Assembly (NCBI RefSeq): GCF_954871325.1 | Contig: NC_088778.1 | Coordinates: forward strand, 14,783,666 to 14,847,665 | Reading direction: 5' to 3' | From: Gordionus sp. m RMFG-2023 | Lineage: Eukaryota; Nematomorpha; Gordioida; Chordodea; Parachordodidae | Length of the DNA stretch: 64,000 nucleotides | In this document: in pieces, positions 59,767 through 64,000 of the stretch | Position numbering within the stretch: the first letter of the stretch is position 1 | Layout of the letters: the number at the start of each line of letters is the position of its first letter | Notes under the pieces: model-generated | Told to the model about the DNA's origin: nothing | The model's input: the letters and a program-made list of their open reading frames with translations, nothing else | The model's database searches: none | Translations under genes and position numbers: made by a program

Positions 59767-60608
59767 TATTTGATTGATACAATAAAAATTATAATAAATG
59801 AATTAATGAAAAATTAATGTGAATAATTTTATATTTTAACCGTTTTACCCATAACAGCTTTACCCCTAGGTGACATATATTATAAATATCGTTATTGCGT
59901 GACTTCTAATATAGCTAAAGATGTCAGATAAATTTTATTTTATAGCTAATACATTAAGGAACATGTGTGCCAAATTTTGAATCCTGAGGATATGTAAATT
60001 TTACTAAAAGCAAAATATACTAGAGAATGATTTTTATATTTTTTGGGTAAAAAACAGTTTTTTGACAAAATATATAAAACCAGGTAAGTTTTTTAAAAGA
60101 TGAACATAGGTAAGAAATTAGATATAAAAATACATCTTCACACCAAATTTAAGGTCTTTATACTCAATGGTTAAAAAGTTATTCGCGTTAACATTGTTAC
60201 CCCGTCAATCGCTTTACCCCGGTCTCCCCTATAAGGTAATTTTAATATTTAATATTATTTCAAATACTGTAATTTTTTCCCCCTAAGACTATATAGAGTC
60301 TAAATAATAATTATTCAAATTTACACAAAAATGTTATATATTAGATACATATAAAAATTTTATAAAATAATTCTCTGTAAAATCATTCTCTGTAAAATCA
60401 TTCTCTGTAAAATCATACTCTATAAAATCATTCTCTGTAAAATTATTTATAAAATTATTCTCTATAAACGTCATTCTTTATACAAACTTTCTCTATTAAA
60501 TTTTCTCTATAAACGACATTCTCTATTTTTGTTTTCTCTATAAAAGTTTCTCTATAAAATACATTCTATGTAATGGTTTCTCTGTAATGACGTGGAACCA
60601 ATTTGTAT

Positions 60609-61050
60609 AAACTATAATAATATTGTGTTGTATAATATGAATTATTATATAAATTTTTAAATTAAAATTAGGCGCTTCATAAAAAGTTTAAAAATATATG
60701 CATTAGCATAACCAATATTTATTTGGGAGAAGGGGAGGGGGGTGGGTAATGAAAAGGTAGGTTTCACCTAAGATTACGATGAGGTATTTTTGTTTATTTT
60801 CCCGTAGTTATTTTTCTTTTTTAAATTATATATATCTTTTATCATCTCCATAATTCAAATCTATGCCAATATTATGATCATGCCTATCATTGTTATAGCC
60901 AGTATAAATTATTAGCAATTTGGCCATCATTATAATTAAAAATCTGAGCATTTATTCCAAAAATTTTATCAACGTCTAGTGCTTAATTAGCATATTACTT
61001 TAGCCTTTTTGGTAGATGATACAAAGGAAGAGGTTATTATCAAAATAATA
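60609..61050. other. AT-rich spacer, nothing recognised
   Basis: A short G-rich run at 60727-60745 is the only notable feature. Confidence 0.4.
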
Positions 61051-61526
61051 ATTGGCATCATGCCAAAATGAAAAATATGGATGCACTAATATCTAGTTTG
61101 TGCTAATATTAATTTCCAACTTATAATTTTTTTTATCAGTTTAGCCTATTAAAATGAAACCGAGTTATAAGCAAAATGGGAACTATGACTTCACGATTTA
61201 AGCGTGAAGTGTGAGACACGCTTTAGGAAGAAGCACTGATTCTGAAACTTATATAAACTTGAGTAGTGCTTTACTATATTTTAGTGTTTTAGTTTAATAA
61301 ATAGCTTAAAAGAAAGGTTGTTGGTAGAATAAGAAAAAATGTCACATTGCATCATACCAGAACGGAAAATATTAAATTCAAAATATCTGGTTGTGCTAAA
61401 TTAGTTTTGCCAAGTACTAAGAAGCAACCCAATTATAAGCAAATAAACTATAATATGTCTTAATCGTAAAGTCAGCCAAACTTCTGTATGCATTAATCCT
61501 GAAACTTATAGAATAATAATTAGTGT
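61051..61526. repeat. Diverged direct repeat, two units
   Basis: The first unit (about 61051-61270) and second unit (about 61345-61526) share CAT.CCA.AA.G.AAAATAT, TTATAAGCAAA, CTATRA..T, AATCGTAAAG/ACGATTTAAGCG-type blocks and CTGAAACTTATA. The second is cut at its 3' side by the hAT element at 61527. Origin unknown. Confidence 0.45.
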
Positions 61527-63432
61527 CAGGGATGTGAACCCGAACCTGGACCCTGAACCTACCTGAACCCTCGTATTTTGGCTGAACCCGAACCCGGACC
61601 CTTTTAAAAGTGGAGGGTCCAAGGGTTCAGGGTAAAAAAAATTTATAATATAAAATTTTTATAATTTTATTAATTTTTTTCGTGGAATCATTTCTTTTAT
61701 CTTCGCGTTTTTCTTTCGTTTTTCTTCCTGGACTTCATTTCATTTTATTTAGAGATTGATATTGATACCATAAATTATTTTCTAGTGTAAATAATAATAT
61801 TTTATAATGAATCAAAATACAAGCAAAAATAATAAAAGAAACAAAAAACAAATTAATTTAAAATTGATTCCGCCCAAAGATTAGGGAGAAATATTCTAAG
61901 AATAAATATACAGTATATAAAAGGAAATAATATAATATTAAGAAATTTAGCTATGAAGGAGATTAAAGGGAGTTCAAATTCTGAAAATATAAAAAGAATG
62001 ATATTAGAAACATTAAATAAATTTCATATTCCTATAAGAAACGTTTATACAATTACTACGGATAATGGAGCTAATCTAGTAAAATCAATCAAATTATTAG
62101 AATGTTCACTGAAAGAAATGAATGATATAGATGATGATGATAATAATTATGAGGACATAAGTGAAATTGATTTACAGGAAATAATAAAAGATTTCTTCAC
62201 AAAATTATACTGTATCAGATGTGCAGCCCATAAGCTAAAATTGGCTATTAATGATTCCCTAAAAAATAATACTTTAAAACTATAATTGATAAAGCAAGGG
62301 ATGTTGTAAAATATTTAAGAACTCCCACAATTGTAAGAATATTAAAATCTATGAAAAGGCAAATGGCAATATTAGATTTCACAACACGTTGGTCCTCTAT
62401 TTGTATGATGCTAGAGCTATTAATAAGTTTAAAGATTTCTGTAATGATTTTATTATAGGAGCATGTGAAGTCATTTTGTCGGAAGATGATTGGAATTAAA
62501 TAAAAGACCTTACTAGTATGTTGGTTCTTTTAAAAATAAATATATTAAGATTGTAAGCAGAACAGTTATGTTTATCGAATTTTTATGGCATATGGATAAG
62601 ATTTCGATTAGAGTTAGAAAGATTTACAAGTTCTTTTTCATATGAAGTATTAGAAAATATGAAAATTAGATAGCAACAATATTTACAAAATAGCGTTGTA
62701 TAGGCTTCAATATATTTAGACACTCGATATCAAGTTTTATTAGGTATTGAGCAAAAACAGGCTATAGACCATCTTGAGGATTTATGGCATACCCAAAACT
62801 CTATTATTTACAATATATTGGAGGCTACGACAATATCTACTGGTTGTAGCGATAACAATGATAATGATAACAATATTGATGATCTGGAAATTTTACTATT
62901 AGATAGAGAAAAAAATAATTAAATTATCATCAGATTGAAAGGATAAAATATTTATTATATCTATAATAGAAAAGTTCTTAGAAGTTAAGAGAATAAATAG
63001 AGATACAAATATTTTAAAATTCTGGGAAAAATTTTTTTCAATATATCCAGAATATACCTTGTCTAGAATCGTCACGGGTGTACCGGCGACACAAGTTCAA
63101 TAATTTATGTATTATAAAAATGACAATCTATTATGAGTAAGTGTAGAACTTGGATTTTCATCGTTGAAATATATATTGTCAAATTTACGTGGAAATCTGA
63201 AGGATGATTAGAAGATATCATGATTCTGCGATTGAATAAAATATTTAAAATATAAATTATTTCATTTTGAATTATGAATGTGTAATATTGAAGTATAATA
63301 AAAAACGAATGAAAAATATCGTCATTATTTTTATGTTCCCTGAACCCGAACCCTGGACCCGGATCCTTTTTAAATTTATTACTGGACCCGGACCTGGACC
63401 CTTTTTTTTTTGTCGAAGGGTTCACATCCCTG
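61527..63432 (+). mobile_element. hAT transposon with GAACCC arrays
   Basis: Terminal inverted repeats of 15 bp, CAGGGATGTGAACCC and GGGTTCACATCCCTG, are perfect. Subterminal GAACCCGAACC-type motifs lie at both ends (61535-61630, 63335-63425). A decayed hAT transposase lies between on the plus strand. Flanks ATTAGTGT and CGTATTTA do not match, so the target duplication has decayed or one flank has been rearranged. Confidence 0.88.
61953..63100 (+). pseudogene. Decayed hAT transposase (ZBED-like)
   Basis: The first 110 codons are open (61953-62285): NIKRMILETLNKFHIPIRNV, YTITTDNGANLVKSIKLLE (a hAT catalytic-core block with TTDNGANL), a D/N-rich insert, and YCIRCAAHKLKLAINDSL, the conserved C..H pair region. 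Then, out of frame, come DKARDVVKYLRTPTIVRILK and ILDFTTRWSSICMMLELLI (62290-62420), also hAT core. Later sequence to about 63100 is weaker. Several breaks; the N-terminal BED finger is missing. Confidence 0.8.
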
Positions 63433-63540
63433 CGTATTTAGTAAATTTAAGTGCTTCAAATTGTTGGGTAGATAAATTAAAGAAAAGCCATTATTAGCAA
63501 AATAATAAAATTGAGCAAGAACAAAGATGATAGTAGCACT

Positions 63541-63633
63541 TAGTGTTGTTAAAAAGTCGAGTTCACCCGACTCCGACTCAGAGTCTCGAGTTATTAGTTG
63601 AATTAGTTGACTAACTCAAGTCGTAAACTCAAG
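63541..63633. mobile_element. MITE left end, TAGTGTTGTTAAAAAGTCGA type
   Basis: The sequence begins TAGTGTTGTTAAAAAGTCGA and holds repeated GAGTC/GACTC and GTTGACTAACTC motifs. Its right end is not in the window; another MITE begins at 63634, probably inserted into it. Confidence 0.5.
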
Positions 63634-64000
63634 CAGAGACCTTCATGGGCCGTGGGTCTAATATTAAATTTTCTAGCCGGCCTAGGCCGGACCTGGATTT
63701 AAAAAAAATTTTTTTAATGGGCTGGGCTTGGGCCTAAAATTATTAAATTTAAATTTAGATTATTTAAAACAGTTATTTAAAGAAATATTGTCTTTTTTCC
63801 TTCTAATAATAATAAATTTCAGTATTGTAAACAAAATGATTGCCTAAATAGATTTAAATATTGTTTATTTTCATTAAATAAAAATAAATTAAATTTTTGA
63901 ATATGGGCTTGGGCCAGGTTTGGGATATTTTTTTGAATCTTATTGTGGGCTTGGGCCGGACTTGGGAATTTTTTTTTAACATTAGATATGCGCCGGGCTT
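63634..64000. mobile_element. GGCCCGG-array hAT MITE, cut by window end
   Basis: The left end CAGAGACCTTCATGGGCC matches the CAGAGACCTGCA family. GGCCGG, GGGCTTGGGCC and GGGCCGG motifs with A/T spacers continue to the last base, so the right end lies beyond the window. Confidence 0.8.

Larger units (their letters stand above)
58400..60231. mobile_element. pogo/Tigger-like element, internally rearranged
   Basis: The right end (minus strand) begins ATAGGGGAGACCGGGGTAAA; the left side has related TACAGGGTAAAATGG and CACTAGGGTAAAGTGG motifs but its tip is lost or diverged. The minus strand encodes an N-terminal psq/CENP-B-like HTH part (59443-59766) and a C-terminal part (58543-59183), separated by tandem repeats instead of a DDE catalytic domain. 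It lies inside the composite MULE. Confidence 0.7.
55596..60599. mobile_element. 5-kb composite MULE with TTATAGAGAATG terminal arrays
   Basis: Exact 9-bp duplications AATTTGTAT (55587-55595, 60600-60608) fix the borders. The left terminus GGTATTTCGTCATTACAGAG matches the inverse of the right terminus, GGTTCCACGTCATTACAGAG. Inside each end are 250-350 bp of tandem TTATAGAGAATGATT-like units in inverted orientation (55611-55950, 60370-60590). A third, left-facing array fragment lies at 57190-57275. Cargo: a decayed FLYWCH/MULE transposase (minus), a GTAAC-rich MITE (57512-58181) and a pogo/Tigger-like element (58400-60231). Confidence 0.88.

Noticed and set aside
63105-63497. Open frames rich in PGPGF or EPEPW
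   Set aside because: They read through the GAACCC array at the right end of the hAT element.
42806-64000. Downstream BK channel exons (S1-S6, pore, RCK)
   Set aside because: Looked for blocks such as IYFID, DKLWF and the pore TVGYGD by eye on the plus strand; none was seen. They probably lie beyond the window, though a short exon could be missed.

Overview
The window looks like AT-rich nuclear DNA from an animal, most likely an arthropod or another protostome. Three host genes are recognisable. The first exon of a BK-type (Slo1/slowpoke) potassium channel carries the S0 segment and the pre-S1 block DWAGELISGQTxTGRIL, which is closest to insect slowpoke as I remember it. A complete endosomal Qa-SNARE (syntaxin-7/12 type) and a complete cytochrome c oxidase subunit 5B (COX5B) are each interrupted by spliceosomal introns, several only 40-46 bp long. 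Species assignment is inference; the sequence alone does not name it.

Layout. 1-5.4 kb: AT-rich intergenic DNA with a short transposon scrap and a 189-bp dimeric repeat. 5.4-14.3 kb: syntaxin gene (+), nine exons, with one 6.9-kb intron filled by a LINE fragment, a 2.1-kb hAT element and smaller non-autonomous elements. 14.47-14.97 kb: COX5B (-), convergent with syntaxin, stop codons 175 bp apart. 15-41 kb: no host exon recognised; hAT elements, MITEs, and pieces of one reverse-transcriptase element family in both orientations. 41.8-42.8 kb: first coding exon of the BK channel; its other exons were not found downstream in this window. 43-64 kb: dense nested DNA transposons (two MULEs, several hATs, a pogo/Tigger-like element, many MITEs).

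The dominant theme is DNA transposons whose ends are built from long tandem arrays of short motifs, inverted at the two ends: GGCCCGG/A-T arrays and CCCGCCCGCC arrays in hAT elements with TAGAGRTCTGCA or CAGAGACCTGCA ends; GAACCCGAACC arrays in a second hAT group; and CCCCCAGAAAA and TTATAGAGAATG arrays in two MULEs. Direct target-site duplications (8 bp for hAT, 9 bp for MULE) are visible for many of them and fix their borders. The syntaxin and COX5B products act in unrelated housekeeping processes (endosomal fusion, respiration); the BK channel acts at the plasma membrane. Nothing suggests these genes form a functional cluster.
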